A DNA stretch of 64,000 nucleotides from Pseudomonas sp. SLFW (lineage in GTDB: Bacteria > Pseudomonadota > Gammaproteobacteria > Pseudomonadales > Pseudomonadaceae), in assembly GCF_009905615.1 (NCBI RefSeq), contig NZ_JAAAKW010000003.1:434001-498000 (forward strand), given 5' to 3'. The notes beneath the pieces were generated by a model that was given only the letters and a program-made list of their open reading frames with translations, was not told the origin of the DNA and searched no databases. Position 1 is the first letter of the stretch. Every line of letters begins with the position of its first letter. Below are positions 1 to 10,093 of this stretch, in pieces. The position numbers were made by a program, and so were the translations under genes.

Positions 1-180
1 GGCGACCCGCGTCGCCTGCTGCCGTGGGTGGTCAACCACCACACGCAAAACGGCCAGAGCGTGACGCCGGACCTGATCATCACCACCGGCTCGTACACCG
101 GCATGTATTTGACGAAGGGGCCGGGTGTGGCCGTCGGAGAGGTTCGTGGATTACCGCCGATATCCGTGGAGTTGATCTGA
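1..180 (+). CDS. Fumarylacetoacetate hydrolase / 2-keto-4-pentenoate hydratase family protein, C-terminal part
   Basis: The gene enters from the left edge, so only its last 59 codons are visible, in frame from base 1 to TGA at 178-180. The fragment has the family's C-terminal pattern: a WVVNHH stretch, then TPDLIITTGSYTG (substrate-pocket strand with the Thr-Gly-Ser turn), then a GPGVAVGEVRGLPPISVEL tail. Members cleave or hydrate 2-oxo-acid intermediates of aromatic or sugar-acid catabolism. The exact substrate cannot be told from this fragment. Confidence 0.75.
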   Translation, partial: GDPRRLLPWVVNHHTQNGQSVTPDLIITTGSYTGMYLTKGPGVAVGEVRGLPPISVELI

Positions 181-197
181 CCGGGCATGGGCTTCAC

Positions 198-289
198 TGT
201 GGGAGCGAATTCATTCGCGAATAATCGTCCAGGCGACAGACAGGTGGCGGATGTACGAACGCCTTGCAAATGAATTCGCGCCTACAGGG
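198..289. repeat. REP-type inverted repeat pair
   Basis: A unit reading GGGAGCGAATTCATTCGCG (about 202-220) is followed by an inverted, related unit ATGAATTCGCGCCTACAG (about 271-288). Such pairs of short palindromes between convergent genes are typical Pseudomonas REP/BIME elements. It lies between two convergent genes and may end transcription or bind gyrase; neither role is shown by sequence alone. Confidence 0.6.
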
Positions 290-292
290 GCG

Positions 293-1399
293 TCACGCCT
301 TGCCGAACGTGACGTCCAGCGACATCGCGTCAGTGTGGCGCATCGGGTTGTTGCCCTGGCCGAGGGTGTCGTCGTTCGGGTGCATGTAGGTCATGCCCGT
401 GCCCAGGGTCTGTGTCAGGAAGTCCCCGCCCTTGCGCATGGCGTCGGTTGAACCGTCATAGAAACCCGCCACGGTTTTGTTGCCCGCCGAGTCAGCCGAG
501 ACGATGTCGCTCGATGCCTTGTCCGCCACGCTCTGGCTGTCGCCCACTTCGAAACCCTTGCCATCGGTGGCATGGATCGCGGCGTTGCGGCCGTCGATGT
601 CGCTGGTGTTGATGAACCCGTTGTAGAACTCCAGACGGCTGGCGTCCGGCTTGTACTCGCCATCGGCGTCTGCCTGTTTGAGCAGCCCCGTGGTGTCGTT
701 CTCGAACTTCATCGTGCCCTTCTGGCCGGGCTGCAGGGTCAGCTCGGCCGTCAGTTGATCGTGCTGGTCGAACTGCCCGATCTTGATCGGGTGATCCTGA
801 GTATTGGTGATGTTGAACGCGCGCGGACCACTGCCCGCGACCGGATTGTCTCCCGTGGCAGCCGTGCTGCTGGCGCTGTTCGTGGAAGGCGTGGCCGTGG
901 CCGGGTCGGCTGTGGCGGTTTGCGGTTCGGCAGCCGCTGTTTGCGGTGTCGAGGTCGGCGGTGTCGCTGTCTGGCGCGCAGGCTGAGCCGACTGATCGGT
1001 TTGCGGGGGCTGCGCGGCGGCGTTCGTCACCGGCTTCTGCGATTGGCCCGGCGAACTGCCATTGCCTGCGCCATCCGAGGGGGTCTGCGGCGCATTCTGG
1101 TTGTTTTGCATCATCTGCGCGATGAGCTGGAGTATCTGTTGCACCAGGTCACGGACCTGATTGCCCAAGCTGTCGTTGCCGTCCGCCGGTGCCTGAGCTG
1201 CCGCGACCCGACTGTCGCTCAACGCCGCAGGCTGGCCGCCAAAATTGACTTGCCCGCCTGCCCCGGCTGCCCCACCAAAACTGACCATCCCACTCTGAGC
1301 GGATGAACCTCCACTGCCCTTGAACGCGTCCTTGTGGGCGAAGTCGCGGGTGTCCAGGCCAAAGCCCTGCTGGGCGGGACCGAGTATTTTCATCGACAT
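293..1399 (-). CDS. Harpin-like candidate type III secreted protein
   Basis: 368 aa. The N-terminal third is Gly/Ser/Ala/Gln-rich and nearly Cys-free, with an amphipathic leucine/glutamine helix (LVQQILQLIAQMMQNNQ, about residues 85-101) like the active helix of harpins. A long Pro/Thr/Ala/Gln linker (about 105-190) leads to a folded C-terminal domain (about 195-368). The start ATG at 1399 has GGAGGTG just upstream and a HrpL promoter sits 32 bases upstream of that. Harpins are heat-stable helpers of type III translocation that act in the plant apoplast or at the host membrane. I do not recognise the C-terminal domain; it is not the pectate lyase of HrpW nor the transglycosylase of HopP1. Confidence 0.7.
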   Translation of the reverse strand: MSMKILGPAQQGFGLDTRDFAHKDAFKGSGGSSAQSGMVSFGGAAGAGGQVNFGGQPAALSDSRVAAAQAPADGNDSLGNQVRDLVQQILQLIAQMMQNNQNAPQTPSDGAGNGSSPGQSQKPVTNAAAQPPQTDQSAQPARQTATPPTSTPQTAAAEPQTATADPATATPSTNSASSTAATGDNPVAGSGPRAFNITNTQDHPIKIGQFDQHDQLTAELTLQPGQKGTMKFENDTTGLLKQADADGEYKPDASRLEFYNGFINTSDIDGRNAAIHATDGKGFEVGDSQSVADKASSDIVSADSAGNKTVAGFYDGSTDAMRKGGDFLTQTLGTGMTYMHPNDDTLGQGNNPMRHTDAMSLDVTFGKA

Positions 1400-1430
1400 C
1401 TGACACCTCCGGGACGGTCTGAATACCGCG

Positions 1431-1459
1431 TGAGTGGCGTCAGCGTCCTGATCGGTTCC
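1431..1459 (-). promoter_or_regulatory. hrp box (HrpL sigma factor promoter)
   Basis: On the minus strand the sequence reads GGAACC, 16 bases, CCACTCA, which matches the HrpL consensus GGAACC-N15/16-CCACNNA without mismatch. It ends 32 bases before the start of the harpin-like gene and points at it. Confidence 0.88.
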
Positions 1460-1475
1460 CGCTGAGGACTGCCCG

Positions 1476-2387
1476 TTATCCCCCGTTCGTCCAATACCCC
1501 GGCCGGTTGTACACCTCCTTCAGAAACGCGATGAAAAACCGCACCTTCGCGGGCAGGTAGTGCTGATGGGGATAGACCCCCTGAATGTCATAACTGGGCA
1601 ACGCAAAGTCATCCAGCACCGTGACCAGCGCCCCGCTCCCCACCGCGTTCTGGATCTCCCACGTCGAGCGCCAGCACAGGCCCAGCCCGCGTTTGGCCCA
1701 GTCGTACAACAGCTCGCCATCGTTGCAATAGAGATTGCCCGTGACCTTGATCGCCACCGGTTTGCCGTCCCGCTGAAAGGTCCAGCCCCTGTGTTGTCCG
1801 CCCTGCAAGTTGAACGTCAGGCAATTGTGATCGGCCAGGTCTTCCAGCGTCTGCGGCAGACCGTGTTCCGCAAAATACCCCGGTGAGCCGCACACCACGC
1901 GTTTGTTGGCGTACAGCTTGATCGCCACATAGTTGGGGTCGAGCACCTCGCCGATGCGGATGCTCATGTCATAGCCCTCGCGCACCAGATCGACCACGTT
2001 GTCAGTGAGGTTGAACGACAGCTGCAAATCCGGAAAACGCGCTTGAAACTCCGGTGCGTGCGGGGCGACATGTTGACGCCCGAACCCTGCCGGGGCCGAG
2101 ACAACCAGGTGCCCGCGCACGCTGTTTTCGTTCTCGCTGATGCTCGCGTCCAGCTCTTCGAACGACTGCAACACGGTCTTGGCGTTTTCCAGGTACGACT
2201 CGCCCGCATCGGTCAGGGTCAGGCCGCGAGTGGAGCGGTGAATCAGCTTCACCCCCAATCGATCTTCCAGTGCGCTCAGGCGTCGTCCCATGATCACCGG
2301 CGTCACACCTTCCACCAGCGCCGCCGCCGCAAAACTGCCGTGAGTGGCGACCAGCACGTAACTGCGTACCTCTGTGTAACGATCCAT
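1476..2387 (-). CDS. LysR-family transcriptional regulator
   Basis: 303 aa from the ATG at 2387, chosen because CAGGAG lies 8 bases upstream and the protein then begins MDRYTEVRSYVLVA, the usual LysR start; an in-frame ATG at 2432 would add an unlikely tail. Residues 1-60 form the winged helix-turn-helix (SFAAAALVEGVTPVIMGRRL) and about 90-295 the LysR substrate-binding domain. It is divergent from gcl across a 108-bp gap, so it most likely controls the glyoxylate cluster. The inducer is not evident. Confidence 0.88.
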   Translation of the reverse strand: MDRYTEVRSYVLVATHGSFAAAALVEGVTPVIMGRRLSALEDRLGVKLIHRSTRGLTLTDAGESYLENAKTVLQSFEELDASISENENSVRGHLVVSAPAGFGRQHVAPHAPEFQARFPDLQLSFNLTDNVVDLVREGYDMSIRIGEVLDPNYVAIKLYANKRVVCGSPGYFAEHGLPQTLEDLADHNCLTFNLQGGQHRGWTFQRDGKPVAIKVTGNLYCNDGELLYDWAKRGLGLCWRSTWEIQNAVGSGALVTVLDDFALPSYDIQGVYPHQHYLPAKVRFFIAFLKEVYNRPGYWTNGG

Positions 2388-2495
2388 TCGATACTCCTGA
2401 TACCGACAGAACTGCCAAAAGCAGCCATTCACAAACTCTCTAATTCAAATCAGGCTGAGCACGTACAAAAACTATCGAGTTCAGGAGACTAACAA

Positions 2496-4271
2496 ATGAC
2501 CATCATGAGAGCCATCGAAGCCGCCGTTCTGGTGATGCGTCGCGAAGGGGTCGATACCGCGTTCGGTATCCCCGGCGCTGCCATCAACCCGCTGTACGCA
2601 GCGTTCAAGAAACTCGGCGGCATCGATCACGTGCTGGCCCGCCACGTCGAAGGCGCCTCGCACATGGCCGAGGGGTACACCCGCGCCATCGCCGGGAACA
2701 TCGGCGTGTGCATCGGCACCTCCGGCCCGGCCGGTACCGACATGATCACCGGCCTGTACTCAGCGTCCGCCGACTCGATCCCGATTCTCTGCATCACCGG
2801 CCAAGCGCCCCGGGCCCGCATGCACAAGGAAGATTTCCAAGCCGTCGACATCGCCAGCATTGCCGCGCCGGTCGCCAAATGGGCCACCACCGTCATGGAA
2901 CCGGGCCAAGTGCCTTATGTGTTCCAGAAGGCGTTCCAGCTGATGCGCAGCGGCCGCCCGGGTCCGGTGTTAATCGACCTGCCGTTCGACGTGCAAATGG
3001 CCGAGATCGAATTCGACATCGACGCCTACGAGCCGTTGCCGGTGATCAAGCCCCAGGCCAGCCGTAACCAGATTGAAAAAGCCCTGACGATGCTCAACGC
3101 GTCCGAGCGTCCGCTGATCGTCGCCGGTGGCGGCATTATCAACGCCGATGCCTCGGATGCGCTGGTGGAATTCGCCGAGCTGACGGGCATTCCGGTCATC
3201 CCGACCCTCATGGGCTGGGGCACGATTCCGGACGATCACCCGCAAATGGCCGGCATGGTGGGCCTGCAAACCTCCCATCGTTATGGCAACGCGACGATGC
3301 TGGAATCGGACATGGTGCTGGGCATTGGCAACCGCTGGGCCAACCGCCACACCGGTACGGTTTCGGTGTACAGCGAAGGCCGCAAGTTCATCCACGTCGA
3401 CATTGAGCCGACGCAGATCGGTCGCGTTTTGATGCCGGACCTGGGCATCGTTTCCGACGCAGGCGCCGCCTTGGCGATGTTCCTGGAAGTCGCTCGCGAA
3501 TGGCACACCGCTGGCAAGCTGAAAAACCGCAGCCAGTGGCTGGCCAGTTGTCAGGAACGCAAGCGCACGATGCAGCGCAAGACCCATTACGACAACGTGC
3601 CGGTCAAGCCGCAGCGCGTGTACGAAGAGATGAACCAGTATTTTGGCAAGGACACTTGCTACATCAGCACCATCGGTCTGTCGCAGATCGCTGGCGCGCA
3701 ATTCCTGCACGTGTACAAGCCGCGTCACTGGATCAATTGCGGTCAGGCAGGCCCGCTGGGTTGGACCATTCCGGCAGCGCTGGGCGTGGCCAAGGCCGAC
3801 CCGAGCCGCCAGGTTGTCGCACTGTCGGGCGACTATGACTTCCAGTTCATGATTGAAGAGTTGGCCGTGGGCGCGCAGTTCAAACTGCCGTACATCCACG
3901 TCGTGGTGAACAACTCGTACCTGGGTCTGATCCGTCAGGCGCAGCGCAACTTCGACATCGATTATTGCGTGCAGCTGGCGTTCGACAACATCAACGCCCC
4001 CGAGCTGGAAGGCTATGGCGTGGACCACGTTGCAGTGGCAGAAGGCCTGGGCTGCAAGGCTATTCGTGTCAGCGATCCGGCACACATCCAGGCCGCGTTC
4101 GCCGAGGCATCAAGCCTGATGCAGCAATACAGCGTGCCGGTGGTGGTCGAGATCATCCTTGAGCGCGTGACCAACATCGCCATGGGCACCGAGATCAACG
4201 CGATCAATGAATTCGAATCGCTGGCCGAAAACCGAGCCGACGCCCCGACCGCGATCAGCCTGCTGGACTAA
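2496..4271 (+). CDS. gcl: Glyoxylate carboligase (tartronate-semialdehyde synthase)
   Basis: 591 aa, full length against 593 in E. coli. It condenses two glyoxylates to tartronate semialdehyde and CO2 using ThDP. The N-terminal ThDP-binding region has GIPGAAINP and the hallmark Gcl sequence [17 protein letters not shown], with Val51 where other ThDP enzymes carry the catalytic Glu. The C-terminal cofactor motif GDYDFQF...VVNNSYLG lies near residue 445. RBS AGGAG precedes the ATG. It is first in a three-gene run with hyi and glxR. Confidence 0.96.
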   Translation: MTIMRAIEAAVLVMRREGVDTAFGIPGAAINPLYAAFKKLGGIDHVLARHVEGASHMAEGYTRAIAGNIGVCIGTSGPAGTDMITGLYSASADSIPILCITGQAPRARMHKEDFQAVDIASIAAPVAKWATTVMEPGQVPYVFQKAFQLMRSGRPGPVLIDLPFDVQMAEIEFDIDAYEPLPVIKPQASRNQIEKALTMLNASERPLIVAGGGIINADASDALVEFAELTGIPVIPTLMGWGTIPDDHPQMAGMVGLQTSHRYGNATMLESDMVLGIGNRWANRHTGTVSVYSEGRKFIHVDIEPTQIGRVLMPDLGIVSDAGAALAMFLEVAREWHTAGKLKNRSQWLASCQERKRTMQRKTHYDNVPVKPQRVYEEMNQYFGKDTCYISTIGLSQIAGAQFLHVYKPRHWINCGQAGPLGWTIPAALGVAKADPSRQVVALSGDYDFQFMIEELAVGAQFKLPYIHVVVNNSYLGLIRQAQRNFDIDYCVQLAFDNINAPELEGYGVDHVAVAEGLGCKAIRVSDPAHIQAAFAEASSLMQQYSVPVVVEIILERVTNIAMGTEINAINEFESLAENRADAPTAISLLD

Positions 4272-4322
4272 ATAACGGCACTGATCGACGCCACCGCATA
4301 AAGAGAAAGAAAGGAGCGAACC

Positions 4323-5105
4323 ATGCCACGTCTCTGCGCCAACCTGTCCATGCTGTTCACCGAGCTGGACTTTCTACAACGCTTCGAAGCCGCGGCCAAC
4401 GCCGGGTTCAGCGGGGTCGAGTACCTGTTTCCGTACGACTTCAGCTCGGCGCAAATCAAGGCCGAACTGGACGCCAACGGCCTGACCCAGGTGCTCTTCA
4501 ACCTGCCAGCGGGCGACTGGGCCAAGGGAGAGCGCGGGATTGCCTGCCACCCGGACCGGGTCGAAGAATTTTACGCCGGGGTCGATCTGGCCATCGCCTA
4601 CGCCAAGGTTTTGGGCAACACCCAGGTCAACTGCCTGGCCGGGATCAAGCCACAGGGTTTCGATGACGCGCTGATTGAAAAGACCTTCGTTGACAACCTC
4701 AAGTACGCGGCCGACAGGCTGCAAGCCCAAGGCATCGATCTGGTCATGGAAATGATCAACACCCTGGACATCCCGGGCTTCTACCTCAGCACCACGGCCC
4801 AGGCCCTGGCGATCCGCGAGAAAGTCGGCAGCCGCAACCTGTCGCTGCAATACGACATCTATCACATGCAGATCATGGAGGGCGACCTGGCCCGCACCCT
4901 GGAAAAAAACCTGCCGGTGATTCGCCACGTGCAACTGGCCGACAACCCTGGGCGGCATGAGCCAGGGACTGGCGAGATCAACTACGGGTTTCTGTTCGGG
5001 CACTTGGACAAACTGGGGTATCGCGGGTGGATCGGCTGTGAGTACAAGCCGTTGACCACCACGGAAGCGGGGCTTGGCTGGTTGAAGACCCATAACCTGA
5101 TCTGA
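4323..5105 (+). CDS. hyi: Hydroxypyruvate isomerase
   Basis: 260 aa, close to E. coli Hyi (258). It interconverts hydroxypyruvate and tartronate semialdehyde in the cytosol. It is an AP-endonuclease-2-like TIM barrel: the start MPRLCANLSMLFTELDF, the metal-ligand segment VMEMINTLDIPGFYLS (near residue 140) and QLADNPGRHEPGTGEINY are all family landmarks. RBS AAGGAG precedes the ATG; the 51-bp gap from gcl supports cotranscription. Confidence 0.94.
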   Translation: MPRLCANLSMLFTELDFLQRFEAAANAGFSGVEYLFPYDFSSAQIKAELDANGLTQVLFNLPAGDWAKGERGIACHPDRVEEFYAGVDLAIAYAKVLGNTQVNCLAGIKPQGFDDALIEKTFVDNLKYAADRLQAQGIDLVMEMINTLDIPGFYLSTTAQALAIREKVGSRNLSLQYDIYHMQIMEGDLARTLEKNLPVIRHVQLADNPGRHEPGTGEINYGFLFGHLDKLGYRGWIGCEYKPLTTTEAGLGWLKTHNLI

Positions 5106-5134
5106 CACAAACTGACGCCTACCGGGATCGCCCT

Positions 5135-5267
5135 GTAGGAGCGTGGCTTGCCCCGCGATCTGGTGCGAAGCAGCAGTAAAACCTGATACCTCAGCGTGCC
5201 TGACACACCGTGCGTTTCAGTTTTACGACCGGTGCCCGGTCGATCGCGGGACAAGCCACGCTCCTAC
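5135..5267. repeat. REP/BIME inverted repeat inside the gcl cluster
   Basis: GTAGGAGCGTGGCTTGCCCC at 5135-5154 (arm continues to 5159) is matched in inverted orientation by an arm at 5243-5267 ending GCCACGCTCCTAC. The 25-nt arms differ at a single base and enclose 83 bases. It sits between hyi and glxR and may dampen or stabilise parts of the operon mRNA. Confidence 0.85.
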
Positions 5268-5300
5268 AGGCGGCACATATACAAAAAAGAGGAACATTTC

Positions 5301-6203
5301 ATGGCTAACATCGGCTTTATCGGCACCGGCATCATGGGCCTGCCCATGGCGGAAAACCTGCAGAAAGCAGGTCATCAACTCATCCTGTCGAAACACTTCG
5401 TCGCCCCGCCCGCCTCCTTGATCGACGGCGGCGCGACGGTGTTGAACAACCCGCGGGAAGTGGCCCAGGAAGCGGAATTCATCATCGTCATGCTGCCCGA
5501 CACCCCTCAGGTCAACGACGTACTGTTCGGCGAGAACGGCCTGAGCGAAGGCACGGGGGCGGGCAAAGTGGTGATCGACATGAGCTCGATTTCGCCGTCC
5601 GCCACCAAAACCTTCGCCGAGAAGATCAACGCCACGGGCGCGCACTACCTAGACGCCCCGGTGTCGGGCGGTGAAGTCGGCGCCAAGGCTGCGACCCTGA
5701 GCATCATGGTCGGTGGCAATCAAGGCACGTTCGAGCGCGCCCTGCCCTTGTTCCAGACCATGGGCAAGAACATCACGCTGGTCGGCGGCAATGGCGACGG
5801 CCAGACTGCCAAGGTCGCCAACCAGATCATCGTCGCCCTGAACATTCAGGCGGTGGCGGAAGCGCTGCTGTTCGCCTCGAAAAATGGGGCTGATCCGGCA
5901 AAAGTCCGCGAAGCGCTGATGGGCGGTTTCGCCTCGTCGAAGATTCTTGAAGTGCACGGCGAACGCATGATCAAAGGCACTTTCAACCCCGGCTTCCGCA
6001 TCGCCCTGCACCAGAAAGACCTGAACCTTGCGTTGGAAGGCGCTCGCGAACTGGGGCTGAACCTGCCAAACACCGCCAACGCTCAACAGGTATTCAGCAC
6101 CTGCGCGGCACTGGGGGGCAGCGGTTGGGACCACTCCGGCCTGATCAAAGGCCTGGAGCACATGTCGAACTTCTCGATTCGTGGGGATCACACGCCGGAT
6201 TGA
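5301..6203 (+). CDS. glxR: 2-hydroxy-3-oxopropionate (tartronate semialdehyde) reductase
   Basis: 300 aa. It reduces tartronate semialdehyde to D-glycerate with NAD(P)H, the step after Gcl. The N-terminus carries the dinucleotide motif GFIGTGIMG (5-13); LDAPVSGGEVGA (about 115-127) is the substrate-binding signature; the catalytic lysine is in QTAKVANQ, near Lys171. The ATG at 5301 is preceded by GAGGAACATTTC; in-frame codons further upstream fall inside the REP element and are not coding. Confidence 0.95.
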   Translation: MANIGFIGTGIMGLPMAENLQKAGHQLILSKHFVAPPASLIDGGATVLNNPREVAQEAEFIIVMLPDTPQVNDVLFGENGLSEGTGAGKVVIDMSSISPSATKTFAEKINATGAHYLDAPVSGGEVGAKAATLSIMVGGNQGTFERALPLFQTMGKNITLVGGNGDGQTAKVANQIIVALNIQAVAEALLFASKNGADPAKVREALMGGFASSKILEVHGERMIKGTFNPGFRIALHQKDLNLALEGARELGLNLPNTANAQQVFSTCAALGGSGWDHSGLIKGLEHMSNFSIRGDHTPD

Positions 6204-6230
6204 TCTTTCACACAGCGTTCTACGCCATGA

Positions 6231-6270
6231 AAAAAGCCAGGCAACCGTTACGGGTTCGCCTGGCTTTTTA
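6231..6270. terminator. Bidirectional intrinsic terminator
   Basis: Hairpin AAAAAGCCAGGC...GCCTGGCTTTTT with an AACC/GGTT upper stem. The A-run and T-run flank both sides, so it can stop glxR on the plus strand and the convergent porin gene on the minus strand. Confidence 0.88.
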
Positions 6271-6290
6271 TTACCAGCAGGTTTAACGCA

Positions 6291-7619
6291 TCAGAACACG
6301 TTGATCGGGTAATCCGCGATCAGACGCAATTCATTCACGTCGCCTTCCGCCTGGTCGGCATTGGCGCGATGGATCGCTTCACGCAAACGCAGCGACAGGT
6401 TCTTCGCCGGGCCGGCCTGCACCACATATTTGGCCTCGACGTTGATTTCGTGGTGCTTGCCATCTTCACCGTAACCATAGTTCACGTAGGTGCTGTTCGA
6501 CGGCATATGCGAGCCGTCGATATCATCACCGGTGATATAACGGGCCATGAAACTAAGCCCCGGCACGCCGTAGCTCGCCATGTTCAAGTCATAACGGGCC
6601 TGCCACGATTTCTCGCCGGGGCCGTTGAAGTCGGAGTATTGAACGGAGTTGGCGAGGAAGATCGAATCCGCCGTATCGCCAGGGCCGTTAATACCAAAGG
6701 CCACATAGTCGAAAGGGGTATCGCCATGCACTTTCTGGTACGCCAGCGTAATCGTGTGCGCGGTCAGGAAAGAATAAGCGGCGGCCAGCGACCACGTGGT
6801 GTTGCTGATATCACCGGCCTTGGCCGAACCGGCATCATTGGTGCGATAGATATTGAAGTCGAAGTTGACGGACTGGGTGTCGGTAATGCCTTGGGTGTAG
6901 TTGAGGTTACCGTAGTACTGATCCCAGACGTCCTTCAGGTTGGAGCCATACAGGCTGGCCGTCAGGTTGTCGTTGAAGGTGTACTTGCCACCGGCATAGT
7001 CAATGCTCGACGCCGTAACACCCGCGTACGACGCATAAATATCGTGATCGTGGTTGGTGGTGACCGGGCCATTGCCGCCCGTGAAGTGACCACCATCCAG
7101 TTCCAGACCGGCGATGTCGCTGCTCAACAGGTTGAAGCCCGTGGCCGTCTGCGTGAACAGGCGCGAACCGCCTGCGGCAAACACCGGCGCGGTCGGCATC
7201 AGGTCGCCGTAGCGCAATTCGGTCTTGGAAATCCGCATTTTGATGGCGCCGCCCGCGGTGCCGTACTCGTCTTCCGGATCGCCGTGGCGATCCACCGGCA
7301 GGTTGCCAGTCCCCGCGGTGCCTGCGCCGCCGTCCAGCTTGATGCCCCACTCACCGTAGGCATCGACGCCAAAGCCCACCGTGCCTTGGGTGAACCCAGA
7401 GCTGAAGTTACCGATGACGCCCTGGGTCCAATCCTTGCGGTCGCCACCGCCGTTCTTGCCGTCGCGATTGAAGTAATAGTTCTTGAGATGAACGGTCAGG
7501 CTGCTGTCTTCGACAAAACCCTTGGCATCGGACTGATCACTGACGACGCCAGCGGCCGCCATCTGGCTCACGCCCAGCGAAACCGCGAGCGTCACGAGGT
7601 TCCATTTCACAAATGTCAT
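6291..7619 (-). CDS. OprD-family outer membrane porin
   Basis: 442 aa from the ATG at 7619, with AGGGG 7 bases upstream. Residues 1-23 are a signal peptide ending in AAAG. The mature protein shows the OprD pattern: an early SLTVHLKNYYFNRDG strand, alternating aromatic beta-strands, Gly/Asp-rich loops and a terminal strand ending in phenylalanine (DYPINVF). OprD porins take up small carboxylates or basic amino acids. Convergent placement after the glyoxylate genes suggests uptake of a related acid, which is inference. Confidence 0.88.
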   Translation of the reverse strand: MTFVKWNLVTLAVSLGVSQMAAAGVVSDQSDAKGFVEDSSLTVHLKNYYFNRDGKNGGGDRKDWTQGVIGNFSSGFTQGTVGFGVDAYGEWGIKLDGGAGTAGTGNLPVDRHGDPEDEYGTAGGAIKMRISKTELRYGDLMPTAPVFAAGGSRLFTQTATGFNLLSSDIAGLELDGGHFTGGNGPVTTNHDHDIYASYAGVTASSIDYAGGKYTFNDNLTASLYGSNLKDVWDQYYGNLNYTQGITDTQSVNFDFNIYRTNDAGSAKAGDISNTTWSLAAAYSFLTAHTITLAYQKVHGDTPFDYVAFGINGPGDTADSIFLANSVQYSDFNGPGEKSWQARYDLNMASYGVPGLSFMARYITGDDIDGSHMPSNSTYVNYGYGEDGKHHEINVEAKYVVQAGPAKNLSLRLREAIHRANADQAEGDVNELRLIADYPINVF

Positions 7620-7639
7620 TATTATCCCCTGTCTCAATT

Positions 7640-8326
7640 AAGGCCCAACGTTCCGCAGACCCTGACATGCAGGGTATCGTCCTGAGTTCAGGAGAAAGAT
7701 GAAACGGTGGAATGTGCGCTATGGCAGATGGGCAAAAATACATCGGCACCGTAATTGATGTTCACGGCTGATCTACAGGCTACAGGCCCATTTCCTTATT
7801 GTTGCAATGAGGTATATCAACCCCATTTCTTGCCGAGTGTGCTCCTCGGGCGAAAAACTTTTAGCATTTTTCCGCCGGACGGTTCATGAATGGGTCGTGA
7901 TAGTCACTATCGATCTTAGTAATAGTTGAAGCGCCGCCACCGGTGTTACCTTTGTCGGCGATGAAGCACACGAATCAATGACTTGGTGAATCCGCAGCAT
8001 CAAGTAATCGAATCTTGCTCCACTTCATCATTCCTTTGGTAAGACTTTTTAGCCACCCCACGTCAGTGCGGTGGCTTTTTTTATTAAATAATCTTCATGC
8101 AGTTTTCACTATCTGGTTAATTCACGATAGTTCGCAACTCTCCGCGCACTTGATGCCATCACTCACAGTGTTTAATCACCCGCAGGCTTCATTTCCCGAC
8201 CCGACTCGCCACCGGCAGCGTATATCGCCCCGATAGATAAAAGTGCCTGCAGACGGCTTAGCGATGACGTATAACGAGCATCAGTAGTAGCCATCTAATA
8301 TCAGACAACAGTTGGAACCGGCGGAC
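7640..8326. other. Long intergenic region with a candidate small RNA
   Basis: Nearly 690 bases without a convincing gene. The left part is the OprD upstream region. The right part ends in a strong plus-strand terminator at 8051-8083 that follows no open reading frame, so a noncoding RNA starting somewhere after about 7850 is plausible. A 73-codon reading frame at 8015-8236 has no good RBS and is not called. Confidence 0.4.
8051..8083 (+). terminator. Orphan intrinsic terminator
   Basis: AGCCACC (8051-8057) pairs with GGTGGCT (8070-8076), followed by a run of seven T. On the minus strand the tail is not T-rich, so it acts rightward. Confidence 0.75.
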
Positions 8327-9964
8327 ATGTTCAAACAGCTTACGATCGGCAAACGGCTTGGGCTCGGCTTCGGTCTGGTACTCGCCCTGATGATCCTCAT
8401 CACCCTCATCGGCGTGCACCGGGTCAGCATTATTGAAAATACGCTGACGGATGTGAGCGAAGACGCCACGATCAAGCAGCGTTATGCGATCAACTTCCGA
8501 GGCAGCGTGCATGACCGGGCCATCGCGGTGCGCGACGCCGTGCTGGTCCGCGATGACCAGGGCCTGGCGACCCACCTGCGCGACATCGAGCGCCTGAACG
8601 CGCTGTATCAAGCGTCCGCCAGCCCGATGGACCAGATTTATCAAACCAAAGGCGCCACTGCCCGCGAACAGGAGTTTCTGGCCAGCATCAAAGCGGCGGA
8701 ACGTGCCGCCCTGAGCGCGACCGACAAAGTGCTGCGCCTGCGTCAACAAGGCGACATCGACCAGGCACAGACTGCGCTGATGGCTGACGTTTCGGGCGCC
8801 TACAAGGACTGGCTGAACCGCATCAACGCGCTGATCGATCTGGAAGAAGCCTCCATTGCCGACCATATCGGCATGGTGCGCGTCACTGCCGCCAGTTTCG
8901 CGGTGCTGATGTTGATCGCCACCGCCGTTGCCGTGGCGCTGGGCGTTGTGGCTTCGCTGCTGATCATCCGCAGCGTCAAATCGACCCTCGGTGCAGAACC
9001 CCACGAAGTCGCGGCCTCCATCCGACGGCTGGCGTCGGGTGAACTGACTCAAGCCATTGAAACGCCCTACCCCGACAGCGTGATGGGCGCCTTGAAAGTC
9101 ACCAATGCGCACCTCTCCGCCACCATCAACCAGGTGCGGGCGGCGGCGATGGATTTGATGGGCTCGTCCTCGCAACTGCGCGCCAGTTCCGACAGCAACA
9201 GCGAACAGATGCGCCTGCAGGCCACCGAGACCGAGCACATGGCCACGGCTATCGGCCAGATGGCGGGCAGCGTCAAGGAAGTCGCCGGTTATGCGGCCAA
9301 GGCGGCGAACGCCACCGAAACAGCCGATCAGGAAGTCGAGCACGGCAAGCTCATGGTCGAAGGCACCGCCAAAGCCATGCACGAACTGGCGTACAAGCTG
9401 GAAAGCGCCGCTGATTCTGTCGGAAAAGTCTCCGAAGACAGTCAGTCCATCGAGACCATCGTCGCGGTGATCAACGCCATCGCCGAACGCACCAACCTGC
9501 TGGCCCTGAACGCCGCCATCGAAGCCGCCCGAGCCGGTGAAGCAGGTCGTGGCTTTGCCGTGGTGGCCGATGAAGTTCGCTCGCTGGCCACACGGACACA
9601 GGAGTCCACTCAGGAAATCCGCAACATGGTTGGCCAGTTGCAGGCCGGTGCTGGCGTCACGGCCGGGCTGATGCGCGAAAGCCGGGAAATGGCTCACCGT
9701 ACGGTCCAGCAGACCCAGGAAGCGCAAACGGCGCTGGTGAAAATTCGCCACGAGGTTGGTGCGCTGAATGACATGAACGCGCAAATCGCCAGTGCCGCTG
9801 CGCAGCAAGGCGCCGTGGCGGAAGACGTCAGCCAGAACATTAACCGTATTCATGACTCGGCCCGCGAGGCGGCGGTGGGCTCTAATCAGGTCGCACTGTC
9901 GAGCAAGGAGCTTTCGCAACTCGCCGATCAACTCACCGCCCGCGTGAGCTTTTTCAAGGTCTGA
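8327..9964 (+). CDS. Methyl-accepting chemotaxis protein
   Basis: 545 aa from the ATG at 8327 with GGCGG upstream (a TTG at 8312 would add five residues). The layout is TM1 (about 10-32), a periplasmic four-helix bundle ligand domain (about 35-185), TM2 (about 190-212, [16 protein letters not shown]), HAMP, then a long methyl-helix signalling domain. The conserved hairpin [19 protein letters not shown] is near residues 388-406. It senses a ligand outside and controls CheA. There is no C-terminal CheR-binding pentapeptide and the ligand is unknown. Confidence 0.93.
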   Translation: MFKQLTIGKRLGLGFGLVLALMILITLIGVHRVSIIENTLTDVSEDATIKQRYAINFRGSVHDRAIAVRDAVLVRDDQGLATHLRDIERLNALYQASASPMDQIYQTKGATAREQEFLASIKAAERAALSATDKVLRLRQQGDIDQAQTALMADVSGAYKDWLNRINALIDLEEASIADHIGMVRVTAASFAVLMLIATAVAVALGVVASLLIIRSVKSTLGAEPHEVAASIRRLASGELTQAIETPYPDSVMGALKVTNAHLSATINQVRAAAMDLMGSSSQLRASSDSNSEQMRLQATETEHMATAIGQMAGSVKEVAGYAAKAANATETADQEVEHGKLMVEGTAKAMHELAYKLESAADSVGKVSEDSQSIETIVAVINAIAERTNLLALNAAIEAARAGEAGRGFAVVADEVRSLATRTQESTQEIRNMVGQLQAGAGVTAGLMRESREMAHRTVQQTQEAQTALVKIRHEVGALNDMNAQIASAAAQQGAVAEDVSQNINRIHDSAREAAVGSNQVALSSKELSQLADQLTARVSFFKV

Positions 9965-10093
9965 AACGGGCTGGGCGTGCCGGGATGAGGTAGGGTCCCG
10001 GTACGTCGGACCTTCTCCGAAAAGAATTTACGACCGGGCCGAATAACTTTCTTCGCCGGGGTGTTTACGGTTCGACACTTTCGGGGATTACAC

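Noticed and set aside
8315..8345. Second hrp box beginning GGAACC before the chemoreceptor
   Set aside because: There is no CCAC at 15-16 bases spacing and the motif lies almost on the start codon.
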